A stretch of 64,000 bases of DNA from the NCBI GenBank assembly GCA_958295855.1, contig OY282383.1, positions 440,481-504,480 of the forward strand, in the 5' to 3' direction. Below the pieces are notes generated by a model. It made no database searches and was not told the DNA's origin. It saw only the letters and a list, made by a program, of their open reading frames with translations. This document shows, piece by piece, positions 46,855-54,941 of the stretch. Both the position numbers and the translations under genes were made by a program. Source of the DNA: an uncultured Poribacteria bacterium. GTDB taxonomy: Bacteria; Poribacteria; WGA-4E; WGA-3G. How positions within the stretch are numbered: the first letter of the stretch is position 1; each line of letters starts with the position of its first letter.

Positions 46855-47065
46855 TTAGGCGAAGCTTGCAAGCCAAAACTTGCTACTCAAACTTATATGA
46901 TGTTGATTTGGGCCGCACACCCCACTAACCCTCGAAGCTACCTAAGATAGTTGCATAAGAAACCTCCGGCGAGATCTACAGAGAATTGTCAGACCTATCT
47001 TGCCAATGGTATCTGCCCCTGCTTTGCAGGGGTGAAATACCAATGCTGATTACTCCGCAAGGAAA
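46855..47065. repeat. Mixed repeat block in the Rpn pseudogene
   Basis: GGCGAAGCTTGCAAGCC and AAAACTTGCTACTCAAAC (also at 54474), then the CTCCGGCGAGATCTACAGAG module with a GGTATCTGCCCCTGCTTTGC palindrome, ending in TGATTACTCCGCAAGGAAAG. Confidence 0.75.
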
Positions 47066-47432
47066 GACAAAAAACCGAAAAGTGAGCGGCGGTTGCCACC
47101 GATACTTCCAATCGTGTTTTACACGGGCGACCGGCGGTGGCACACCCCACTGACGCTTGAAGCTATCATGGACATCCCTGAAGAACTCTCTCAGTTTGTT
47201 CCACGCTTTGAACCCCTGTTTCTGAGTGTCAAGGAAACAGACATCGAAACGCTGACGAAAACAGATCATCCGTTCGGGTGGCTGCTGACGGTGCTTCAAA
47301 AAGAAAGGGCTCGGTGCAGTGCCGTAAAACCTTGACAAATCTTGACAAACCTCGTCCTATCTAACAGGCAGGTGGCGTGCAGTTTTCTTTGACTGTCGCT
47401 GTGTGTTGTGGTATACTGACTACATCATGTTC

Positions 47433-47487
47433 GGGAGCGGGATGCTACTTCATCAACCCGATGATTGCCGCTCCCACCTCCATAGCA
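47433..47487 (+). ncRNA. Structured tnpB leader with pseudoknot (copy E)
   Basis: P1 GGGAGCGG (47433-47440) pairs with CCGCTCCC (47468-47475). Inner hairpin CATC-AACCC-GATG (47451-47463). Bulge TGCTA (47443-47447) pairs with TAGCA (47483-47487). In copy D the same pairing is TAGCAAG with CTTGCTA, that is with strands exchanged. Confidence 0.58.
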
Positions 47488-47528
47488 GGAGGGGATGGGC
47501 ATGTGCATGAACCACACTGGAGATTACA

Positions 47529-48617
47529 TTGAGTTTGCGAACGCAGAAGATTCAACTCAACCCAAATAACAAGCAGGCCACGCTGATGGCTCAGCACTGC
47601 GGTTACGCTCGTGTTGCCTACAACGCCGCGCTGTCCTCGTTCAAAAGCGGATTAGACGATGGCAATTGGAAGACGCTTTACGACATCAAGAAAGAATTCA
47701 ACGCCCGCAAGCGTGACATCTTTCCTTGGTGCGATGAGATGTCCCAGAATGTCAGCAAGAATGCCATTCATCATTTTAGTGATGCAGTGAAAAGATGGAA
47801 GAGCGGTCAGAACAGGTTTCCCGTACCGAAAAAGCGAAGTGGTAAACAGAGTTACCAAGCGGATAACGGTAAAGGTTCTGTTCGCGTGGAACGGAAGCGT
47901 ATCCAACTGCCTGTCATCGGGTGGGTGAGAATGCGTGAAGAATTACGTTGGACAGGTGAGATAGGTAGAGTCACCGTCTCCCGTAAAGACGACAAGTGGT
48001 TTGTGTCTATTTTGGTACACACGGATGAAGGTAATTCCATGGTGCAGATGCCACTGATTGATGACCGTCTACCTGTAGGCGTTGACGTTGGTATCAATAC
48101 GTTGGCAACATGTAGTGATGGCACAAAGTATGAAAACCGCAGGCCCCTGAAGGTTTACCTACGGAAGTTGAGGCGTGCTGGACGAATGCTGTCACGGAAG
48201 ACAAGGTTCTCTAACAACTGGCACAAAGCCCGTAAACGGCTTGCCAGCATTCACTATAGAATATTCTGTATCCGTGAAGACTCTCATCATAAAGCAAGCA
48301 CTGCCATCGTTCGGAAAGCTTCGGCTATTGGTCTCGAGACGTTGAACGTCAGCGGTATGCTAAAGAACAAGAAGCTGGCAAAGCATATAGCCGATGCAGC
48401 ACTATCCCGCTTTTTGACGATGATAAAGTATAAAGCGGAACGGCGTGGTATCCCCGTCACGGAGGCTACTATGTTCTTTGCAAGTAGCAAGACGTGCAGT
48501 TCATGCGGGCATAAAAAGACGGAACTTGACCTCTCTGAACGTACCTACCACTGCGGTGAATGTGGTTTCACGTGTGATAGAGATGTCAACGCGGCAATCA
48601 ACTTGTGTCCTTCATAA
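47529..48617 (+). CDS. tnpB: TnpB, RNA-guided RuvC nuclease (intact copy E)
   Basis: 362 residues. RuvC catalytic residues D186 (VGVDVGINTL), E270 (GLETLNVSG) and D352 (CDRDVNAA); zinc finger CSSCGHKK with YHCGECGFTC. Start is a TTG, the base that aligns with the ATG of copy D. It is close to copy D over the whole length and both look functional. The arginine-rich stretch KARKRLASIHYR is typical of the RNA/DNA-binding part. Confidence 0.95.
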   Translation: MSLRTQKIQLNPNNKQATLMAQHCGYARVAYNAALSSFKSGLDDGNWKTLYDIKKEFNARKRDIFPWCDEMSQNVSKNAIHHFSDAVKRWKSGQNRFPVPKKRSGKQSYQADNGKGSVRVERKRIQLPVIGWVRMREELRWTGEIGRVTVSRKDDKWFVSILVHTDEGNSMVQMPLIDDRLPVGVDVGINTLATCSDGTKYENRRPLKVYLRKLRRAGRMLSRKTRFSNNWHKARKRLASIHYRIFCIREDSHHKASTAIVRKASAIGLETLNVSGMLKNKKLAKHIADAALSRFLTMIKYKAERRGIPVTEATMFFASSKTCSSCGHKKTELDLSERTYHCGECGFTCDRDVNAAINLCPS

Positions 48618-48800
48618 CAATCTTGTCGCCCCCAGCTCGGAGGAGACGTAAAACGCCTCTGGAGCTCGTGTAAGACCTCGTTGGTAGGCAGTGAGTGTTG
48701 AATGAGGAAGTGTGGCAACTGACGGTCGCCTGCAATATTTGAGCAGGTTTGATCAGATATGTATAAGTCCCACAGAGCGGCCGACAATGACACAATCCGC
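48570..48800 (+). ncRNA. Candidate guide RNA (omega/reRNA) of tnpB copy E
   Basis: Region from the tnpB end through the right end (48780), with CTCCAGCTCGGAGGAGACG, CGTAAAACG and the CCTC/GTAGG region that differs from copy D. The predicted guide CCGACAATGACACAATCCGC is the Rpn sequence right of the insertion, so the guide would match the restored empty site. Confidence 0.45.
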
Positions 48801-48844
48801 CATGCCTTCACTGAGGCAATATCGCACCTGAACACCCTTGATAC

Positions 48845-49040
48845 CAAGTTGTGAGCGACTAGCGAACAACTTTTTTATTTCTTACATTACAAGCCGAACA
48901 ACGGCGCGAGGCGATTGTCTATTTCCTCCTCCTGATAATCCATCGCCGGTCAACTGAAGAACAGGCTTCCTTGATAGAGCTCGTAGAACAACTCACCAAG
49001 TTGTGAGCGACTAGCGAACAACTTTTTTATTTCTTACATT
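48845..49040. repeat. Two further 44-bp hairpin repeats in the Rpn pseudogene
   Basis: Copies at 48845-48888 and 48997-49040, 152 bp apart, both preceded by AC and both creating a TKL-stop. Deleting the first restores frame (NTLDTQAEQRREA); the second leaves a one-base shift. Confidence 0.9.
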
Positions 49041-49364
49041 GATAGCGAGGTAAAACTCATGGCAGAAACAATGGCAGAAGTGCTCCTTCAACGCGGTATT
49101 GAGCAAGGTATTGAACGCGGCATTGAGCAAGGTATTGAACGCGGTATTGAACGCGGCATTGAGCGCGGCATTGAACGCGGCGCGCGAGAAACAGCCATCG
49201 AAAACGTTCTCGCCGTGCTCACGGCGCGATTCCCCCAGAGCGACGTGCAGACCGCAAAGCCGACCCTTGAAGCGATTGCTGATCTCGACCGCCTCAAGCA
49301 GCTCCATCTCACAGCTGTCCAGACTTCCAGTTTTGGGGCCTTCCTACAAGCGTTAGACACATAG

Positions 49365-49735
49365 AGAAAATGGTTGTCTGTGAACCGACAACTATTCCTA
49401 CGATAACCGAAAACTCGCAAATTGGCGGCGTAATGGTATCAGCCCCTGCTTTGCAGGGGTAATATACTACTGCGCCTAAATGCGACCTGAGCCACTTCTC
49501 CCCGGAAACCTGGGTAACTATAAGAAGGGTAGGCACAAGGCACTACCCCTACACAGAGCGTGCTACAAATGGAACGACCTCCAAAATCCGCGTCATCCGC
49601 GTCCATCCGCGATTTGCGGCGTACTTGCGCGTACTCGCCCATAAGCGACGTGCATTCAGATAGGATTTTCCGTGACAATTTTCTAATTACATGCTATCAT
49701 TTTGGAAATTCACAGTCATTAATGGAAGGTACATC
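49365..49735. repeat. Repeat-rich spacer before the DUF362 gene
   Basis: GGTATCAGCCCCTGCTTTGC/AGGGGTAATATAC (49435-49469), GGTAGGCACAAGGCACTACC (49529), CCGCGTCATCCGCGTCC (49588), GCGACGTGCATTCAG (49646). No gene. Confidence 0.7.
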
Positions 49736-50953
49736 ATGCAAGAAAAACAGTTCAAGGTCAGAGCAGCGCATTGCGATTATCGCGCAACAGAAGAGGAGAT
49801 CTACCAGACACTCCGCCGTATCACCGATCCGCTCACTCGTGCTTGGAAACCGATTGAAACCGCCAAGAAGGTGGTGATGAAACTCAATATGATGAAACCG
49901 CACGAGCGCATCATCTATTACGAGGGCCGCCGCCGAGAATTGGTGGACGATGCAGTGTGTCGTGCTGTTCTCCGGCTGCTCAAGGAACATACAACTGCGC
50001 AGCTTATCGCTACCGACACAAACCCCTATACCCACGCGCATCGAATGCCACCGGGTTTCAACTATGAGCACCATCTGAAAGAATTCGGCGTGCAGTTCGT
50101 CGATTCCAATCTGCCCCCATTTAAGGTTTACGATGTCCCCGGCGGCGGTTCAATGTTCGATCGCTACACGCTGAGTGCCTGCTTCGACGATGCGGATGCA
50201 GTCGTCTCTGTGGCGAAGATGAAAAACCACGCCTTCATGGGAATCACCTTATGCACGAAAAACCTGTTCGGGTTACCGCCGATGCTGCTCCCGGAAGGCA
50301 GGACACGTAGTTATTACCACCATCTTATCCGCCTCTCCTACGTGCTTCCAGATCTCGCGCTGATAACGAAGCCATGCCTCAATATCATTGACGCGTTGAC
50401 AGGACAGTGGGGCCGAGAATGGGGTGGCGTGGGCAGGATTTGTAACGCACTCATCGCAGGAGATCACCCGATATCTACTGACACCGTCGGCATGCACCTG
50501 ATGGGACACGATCCGCAATCCGATTGGCCTACACCGCCATTCAAACGCGATCGGAACCATATCCTCATTGCTGCACAGCGGGGATACGGCACGGTGCATC
50601 TGGACGAGATCGATTGGGAGAGCGAGGTCGCGGCACCCCTAGCGGAATTTGATTCAGTCGAAACGGATACCCCAGAAACGGTTGCCAATTGGCGGCGAAC
50701 GACGTGTGAGCAGGGGTTAGTCTATCTCGAAAACCAGAAAGACCTCATCGACCGGTATCGTGACAATTTCATCTATATGCAAGGCGGCGAAGTCGTCTGG
50801 AGCGGGCCGGATCCGTCGAACCTTGGTAGTCGTCGGCAGCTGAGCGGTGAAAAGAAGAACAGCGCGCTCTGGCTCAAACTCGTCGATGCCCAAGAACACG
50901 AAGGCGAACGTTTTAACGTATATGAGGAGTGTCTGAAACCGTTTGCGGCGTAA
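49736..50953 (+). CDS. DUF362 domain protein
   Basis: 405 residues with the DUF362 core: VVMKLNMM, DADAVVSVAKMKNHAFMGITLCTKNLFGLPP, LNIIDALTGQWG and AGDHPISTDTVGMHLMG. Proteins of this family are uncharacterised and often linked to iron-sulfur or glycan-related genes; no ferredoxin domain is seen here. The ATG at 49736 has GGAAGG six bases upstream; the longer in-frame start at 49691 adds residues without support. Confidence 0.86.
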   Translation: MQEKQFKVRAAHCDYRATEEEIYQTLRRITDPLTRAWKPIETAKKVVMKLNMMKPHERIIYYEGRRRELVDDAVCRAVLRLLKEHTTAQLIATDTNPYTHAHRMPPGFNYEHHLKEFGVQFVDSNLPPFKVYDVPGGGSMFDRYTLSACFDDADAVVSVAKMKNHAFMGITLCTKNLFGLPPMLLPEGRTRSYYHHLIRLSYVLPDLALITKPCLNIIDALTGQWGREWGGVGRICNALIAGDHPISTDTVGMHLMGHDPQSDWPTPPFKRDRNHILIAAQRGYGTVHLDEIDWESEVAAPLAEFDSVETDTPETVANWRRTTCEQGLVYLENQKDLIDRYRDNFIYMQGGEVVWSGPDPSNLGSRRQLSGEKKNSALWLKLVDAQEHEGERFNVYEECLKPFAA

Positions 50954-51139
50954 TGGCTGTCGGTTATTGGCTGTTGCCTAGCCGTGAAAAGTCGGAAAGG
51001 GGTGGAGTGTGACAGAATCCCTTGCGGCTAAAAGACCCTAACCCCCTGCAAAGCAGGGGGTTTTTACCCTCTGCGCCCAAATGCAACGTGCATTCTTCCC
51101 GATAACTGATAGCCGAAAATCAATAAAGGAGCATCCAAA
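50954..51139. repeat. Spacer with a palindromic element
   Basis: AACCCCCTGCAAAGCAGGGGG flanked by CCCTA/ACCCT-type arms (51037-51073), followed by ACGTGCATTC. The stem is long and the T run TTTTTACC follows, so it might also terminate transcription. Confidence 0.65.
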
Positions 51140-51901
51140 ATGGGTATCACCGACGCACAAAAGAAGCAATTGGACGAACAGGGGTGCATCGTCATTCCAG
51201 ACGTGCTTTCCGACGAGGAGATCGAGGGTTACAGAGCCGATATACTTAGGGTAGCCGCTGAGGAGAAACAGAATGGGTTGGCTCGCCAACACACCAATGG
51301 GTATGGACAACATGTCCGATGGTTGGTGAACAAAGGCGAGATGTACGAGCGACTCGTTGCTCGACCGAAAGTGATGCCATTTTTTGAACATCTGCTCGGT
51401 CCCGACTATACACTCAGTACGCTTACCTCAAATATCATCGATGCCGGGGCACCGGATGGCGCATACCACGTTGATAGCGTGTTAGGAACCATGCCAGAGC
51501 CGCTGCCCAGTTTTCCGGTGGTTGCCAACAGCCTCTGGCTGCTTGATGACTTCACACCGGAGAACGGGGGCACACGCCATGTCCCGGGCATCCATCGTCA
51601 GCAGATCAAACCCCCTCCAGGCACTACACACCACCCCGATGAAGTTAGACTCTCTGCCCCGAAAGGCTCCGTATTTCTTTTTAACGGGGCAATCTGGCAT
51701 TCCGCCGGTGCCAACAAAACCCATCGACAGCGCATCGCGTTAATCTGCTTCTGTTGTCGTTCCTTCATCAAACCGATGTTCGATTTCGTGCATTACCTCA
51801 AACCGGAGGTAGTTGAACGCGCCACCCCGACCATGCGGCGCATCTACGGGTTCGATTCCCAGCCCCAACCTCCAGATCGGCCCGTGCAGGAAAAATTCTG
51901 A
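51140..51901 (+). CDS. Phytanoyl-CoA dioxygenase (PhyH) family protein
   Basis: Fe(II)/2-oxoglutarate dioxygenase. The metal triad is AYHVDS (H-x-D) and IWHSAG (distal H), with R in HRQRIAL for 2-oxoglutarate. Opening segment LDEQGCIVIPDVLSDEEI is typical of the family. 253 residues. Expansion of PhyH genes is reported for Poribacteria. The substrate is unknown. It is followed after 22 bp by a methyltransferase gene on the same strand. Confidence 0.91.
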   Translation: MGITDAQKKQLDEQGCIVIPDVLSDEEIEGYRADILRVAAEEKQNGLARQHTNGYGQHVRWLVNKGEMYERLVARPKVMPFFEHLLGPDYTLSTLTSNIIDAGAPDGAYHVDSVLGTMPEPLPSFPVVANSLWLLDDFTPENGGTRHVPGIHRQQIKPPPGTTHHPDEVRLSAPKGSVFLFNGAIWHSAGANKTHRQRIALICFCCRSFIKPMFDFVHYLKPEVVERATPTMRRIYGFDSQPQPPDRPVQEKF

Positions 51902-51923
51902 TCTCTACGCAAAGGACACACCA

Positions 51924-53378
51924 ATGCCAAATATGCCTCAACTGAATAGTCTCCACTACGGCGATTGCCTGGAGGTCATGAAACAGTGGCCAGACGAATC
52001 GGTTGACCTCATCTACCTCGATCCGCCGTTTAATAGCAACGCAAAATATCATCAACTATATGATACCGGAGATGACAATCGAGGCACCCGAGATGCCCAA
52101 TTGCAAGCGTTTGACGATTCTTGGAAATGGAATGCCACGGCTGCCGCACGGGTACAGAACCTGTGTGATGCCTTAGCGCACCCCGCCCACAAGGTGATAA
52201 ATTCATTTTTAGAATGGCCAGGAGAATCAGGAATGCTCGCTTACCTGAGTTACATGGCGGAGCGCCTCGCTGTCATGCATCGGTTATTGAAACCTACAGG
52301 TAGTCTCTACCTTCACTGCCATCCAACCGCCAGTCATTATCTTAAGGCACTTCTGGATTGCATCTTCAGACCGGAAAACTTCAGGAATGAGATTGTCTGG
52401 GGTTACAAAGGACCGAGTAATGCAAAGCGGTGGTTTCCTCGCAAACACGATATAATCCTCTTTTACGGAAAAACGAAGTCAGCGCAGTTTTATCCTGATG
52501 GTGTGCGAGTTGCCTATAACCGTATTACAGGAACAGGTAATACCTCTCTCGCGCGAGGTAATCGGACTCCTGAAGAAGTGCAGGCAATAGAAGCCGCTTA
52601 TGCTAAACGCGGAAAACTTGTGGAAGATTACTGGAGTGATATTCCTGGTGCAGGGCACATGCCGAGGCATGAACGTCTAGGATATCCGACACAAAAACCC
52701 CTGGCGCTTCTTGAACGTATCATCAAGGCATCGTCTAAAGAAGGAGAAGTCGTGTTAGATCCATTCTGCGGTTGTGGTACAACAATGGTTGCCGCAGATA
52801 AACTCAGTCGAAAGTGGATTGGCGTTGATATTTCACCGCACGCGCTAGAGGTGCTTAAGGTGAACCGCTTCGCGGGGCAAGCAATCCCAACAAGTGGCAT
52901 TCCTGCTGACTTTGCGGGTGCAGCACAGCTCGCAAAAGATAATCCACAGCATTTCGAGATCTGGGCACTGAACTGCGCATCACAAGGTTTCGCACCTAAC
53001 GAAGTCCAAACCGGAGATCATGGTATTGACGGCAGAGGGTATATGATAACGCAACCTGACGGCATGGATACTAAACTGGTGCTCGCGCAAGTCAAGGGAG
53101 GCAAATTCCAACTGGGGCAACTGCGTGATTTCCTTTGGACTATAGAGCGTGAAAAAGCGGCGATGGGAATTTTCATAACCCTGCATCCTGTTACATCTAG
53201 AAACGCGCAGGCTGAAGCACAGCATCTCGGCAACGTCACTGTCGGCACTGAAACCTATCCTCGCGTACAGCTCTGGTCGCTGACAGCCTACTTCGAAAAT
53301 GAGAAACTACACCTGCCAGATATGAAAAATCCGTATACCGGCCGTCCGCTTCAACCGACACTGCAATGGGTCCTATAA
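51924..53378 (+). CDS. DNA methyltransferase fused to an Mrr-like PD-(D/E)XK nuclease
   Basis: 484 residues. Amino-methyltransferase of beta order: motif IV LIYLDPPFNSN near residue 30, target-recognition region, then DPFCGCGTTMVA and WIGVDIS. The C-terminal ~120 residues read GDHGIDGRG (D365, D369) and VLAQVKGG (Q389-x-K391), a restriction-type nuclease core. The methyltransferase core resembles that of 12812-14179, but the nuclease domain differs (HNH there). A single-chain modification-restriction enzyme is the likely role. Start ATG at 51924 with AAAGGA upstream. It may be co-transcribed with the PhyH gene. Confidence 0.9.
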   Translation: MPNMPQLNSLHYGDCLEVMKQWPDESVDLIYLDPPFNSNAKYHQLYDTGDDNRGTRDAQLQAFDDSWKWNATAAARVQNLCDALAHPAHKVINSFLEWPGESGMLAYLSYMAERLAVMHRLLKPTGSLYLHCHPTASHYLKALLDCIFRPENFRNEIVWGYKGPSNAKRWFPRKHDIILFYGKTKSAQFYPDGVRVAYNRITGTGNTSLARGNRTPEEVQAIEAAYAKRGKLVEDYWSDIPGAGHMPRHERLGYPTQKPLALLERIIKASSKEGEVVLDPFCGCGTTMVAADKLSRKWIGVDISPHALEVLKVNRFAGQAIPTSGIPADFAGAAQLAKDNPQHFEIWALNCASQGFAPNEVQTGDHGIDGRGYMITQPDGMDTKLVLAQVKGGKFQLGQLRDFLWTIEREKAAMGIFITLHPVTSRNAQAEAQHLGNVTVGTETYPRVQLWSLTAYFENEKLHLPDMKNPYTGRPLQPTLQWVL

Positions 53379-53425
53379 GTTAAAGGAGAACCATGCCATT
53401 TTTCTAGAGACATATCGCTCCGCTG

Positions 53426-54358
53426 TCAAGCGGAAGGTGGTAGTTGCCCCCGCAAAGCGGGGGTATCAACCTTTTGGGGAATTGGTAGGACATCGCGTTC
53501 GATTTCGTGGACCTTGCCGGGGAATGTCTCTCCGCGAACCCACATGATCGCTGAACCTCTCGCCGGGGCAGGGCTAGCCCATTCTGCTTGGGCACTGAGG
53601 TAATGGGCGACGAAGCTGCGGCGGAACCGCAGGCTGTGGTTATCCATACTCTTATGCAGGAGATGGCTGTGGAACCAGATAACCGCGCCGGGGGGCACTT
53701 CTACCGCAACACCATCCTCGTCGCGTACCCCGCGTGCCAGCTTGAACTCCTGTTGCTGTGAACCTTCGATGTCGTCATGCTGAAAAATATCCCATTTGTG
53801 GCTGCCAGGGATAACGTAGAGACAGCCGTTCTCCCGATCTGCCGCGTCGATAGCTGTCCACGTCCCAACCGTTGTCTCTGTATTAAACCGAGTGCGGAAG
53901 TAGAACTTGTCTTGATGCCACGGGAAGCCGAGGCCAATTTTGGGTGCCTTCCAGATAAATAGGGTGTTGATACCGAGGATATCTGGGCCCAGCAGGTTGA
54001 CAAGTGGGTCGGTTAGACGGGGATCGCGCACACGGGCGAGGAATTCTGGGCAGTAGCAGCTCGGAAAATGAATCTTGTGCATTGCATAGATGCCTTGCTC
54101 CACCGCTTTCCCGTCTTTGACAAGTGCGTTCTGATCGATGTGCGCGGATGGAAACGGGCGTTTCCTGTCGACAATGTCTTCAGCGACTTGACGGAGTGCA
54201 TCGTTCTCTTCAGCGGTGAATACATTCAAGCGGACCAGATAACCGTTCTCGTTCCAGTGTGAAAGTTCATCCGCGCTCAACCCAAATTCGCCTGTGAATA
54301 GACCCATGTGGTCTCGCTTTACATTATGCCGCGCTTGTAGCGTTGATTCTGTATTCAT
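53426..54358 (-). CDS. Phytanoyl-CoA dioxygenase (PhyH) family protein, C-terminus formed by a palindromic repeat
   Basis: 310 residues. Fe(II)/2-oxoglutarate site: GFPWHQDKFYF (H-x-D), LLHKSMDNHS (distal H) and R in RFRRSFVAH. Core opening is WNENGYLVRLNVFTAEEN. The last codons (VDTPALRGQLPP) are encoded by a GGTAGTTGCCCCCGC...TATCAACC palindrome (53439-53471), so the stop was recruited after the repeat entered. ATG at 54358 with AGGAG upstream. Opposite strand to its PhyH neighbour at 51140; sequence relation is distant. Confidence 0.9.
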   Translation of the reverse strand: MNTESTLQARHNVKRDHMGLFTGEFGLSADELSHWNENGYLVRLNVFTAEENDALRQVAEDIVDRKRPFPSAHIDQNALVKDGKAVEQGIYAMHKIHFPSCYCPEFLARVRDPRLTDPLVNLLGPDILGINTLFIWKAPKIGLGFPWHQDKFYFRTRFNTETTVGTWTAIDAADRENGCLYVIPGSHKWDIFQHDDIEGSQQQEFKLARGVRDEDGVAVEVPPGAVIWFHSHLLHKSMDNHSLRFRRSFVAHYLSAQAEWASPAPARGSAIMWVRGETFPGKVHEIERDVLPIPQKVDTPALRGQLPPSA

Positions 54359-54941
54359 CCCTATTCTCCTGTTTCTTAGCCAAATTAATCCGATTTGCGG
54401 CATAAGGGTATCAACCCCTGCTTGCAGGGGCAAATACCACCCACGCCCAAGTTGTGAATTTTAATGAACAACTTTTTGGCGAAGCTTGCAAGCCAAAACT
54501 TGCTATTCAAACCCATTTCTTACTTATGCGACGTGCATTCCAACCCCGATGGTAATTGAAAAAATAATAACATATTTGGCAAAAAAGTCAAACGGATTTT
54601 TCTTGACAGATACTGCCAGAAAAAGTTTGGACAAATATGCAAAGTGTGCTAAAATAAGTCATTGGAGGTGCCATACTGGTTCAAAGTTTCGGAGCGCGGA
54701 AAGCACACGGGTTTGTCATTATACAGGGCACACCGTCCCGGAGCGCGAGCGCAATACATTAATAGGTTATCAATTGACAAAAATTAGCATTGGCATAAGT
54801 ATTGCACTACCTCTGATAAAATACGTAGGGTAACCGAGGCCCGGGAACCTGATTCTCGTCCAAGTTAATTCCGCATAAGGTAATAACCCCCGCAAAGCGG
54901 GGGCAAGTTTCTTAAGCGTCAAGGCAGGGAGGCTCATTGCA
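54359..54941. repeat. Spacer with repeats and the likely promoter of the ATP-grasp cluster
   Basis: Palindromic element at 54408-54439 (GGTATCAACCCCTGC), a variant of the 44-bp repeat around 54449 mixed with GGCGAAGCTTGCAAGCC (54477), a promoter TTGGAC-17-TAAAAT at 54627-54655, a TTGACA at 54773 and another palindrome near 54880 (AACCCCCGCAAAGCGGGGG). No gene. Confidence 0.6.

Larger units (their letters stand above)
47313..48780 (+). mobile_element. IS605-family tnpB element E, inserted in the Rpn gene
   Basis: Left end GGTGCAGTGCCGTAAAACC, right end GTATAAGTCCCACAGAGCGG, about 1.47 kb, no tnpA. The Rpn sequence resumes directly after the right end and the frame is restored if the element is removed, with no target duplication. 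This is typical of IS200/IS605 insertion. Promoter TTGACT-17-TATACT at 47389-47417. Confidence 0.88.
46464..49364 (+). pseudogene. Rpn/transposase-like gene destroyed by nested insertions
   Basis: Pieces of one Rpn-type protein are spread over 2.9 kb in order: an intact start (MTRETEERELQEQDILDFF, with GGAGG upstream) to RVPFKNQAR; ELLIYLLVEHQSTVDEMMGFRV (from 46784); PPILPIVFYTGDRRWHTPLT to WLLTVLQKERA (47095-47309); DNDTIRHAFTEAISHLNTL (48783 on); AEQRREAIVYFLLLIIHRR; then MAETMAEVLLQRGIEQGIER to the C-terminus (49059-49364). The breaks are 44-bp repeats at 46739, 48845 and 48997, a mixed repeat block at 46855-47065 and the complete tnpB element E. Removing the first two 44-bp copies restores the frame. 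No full-length product can be made. Confidence 0.85.
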
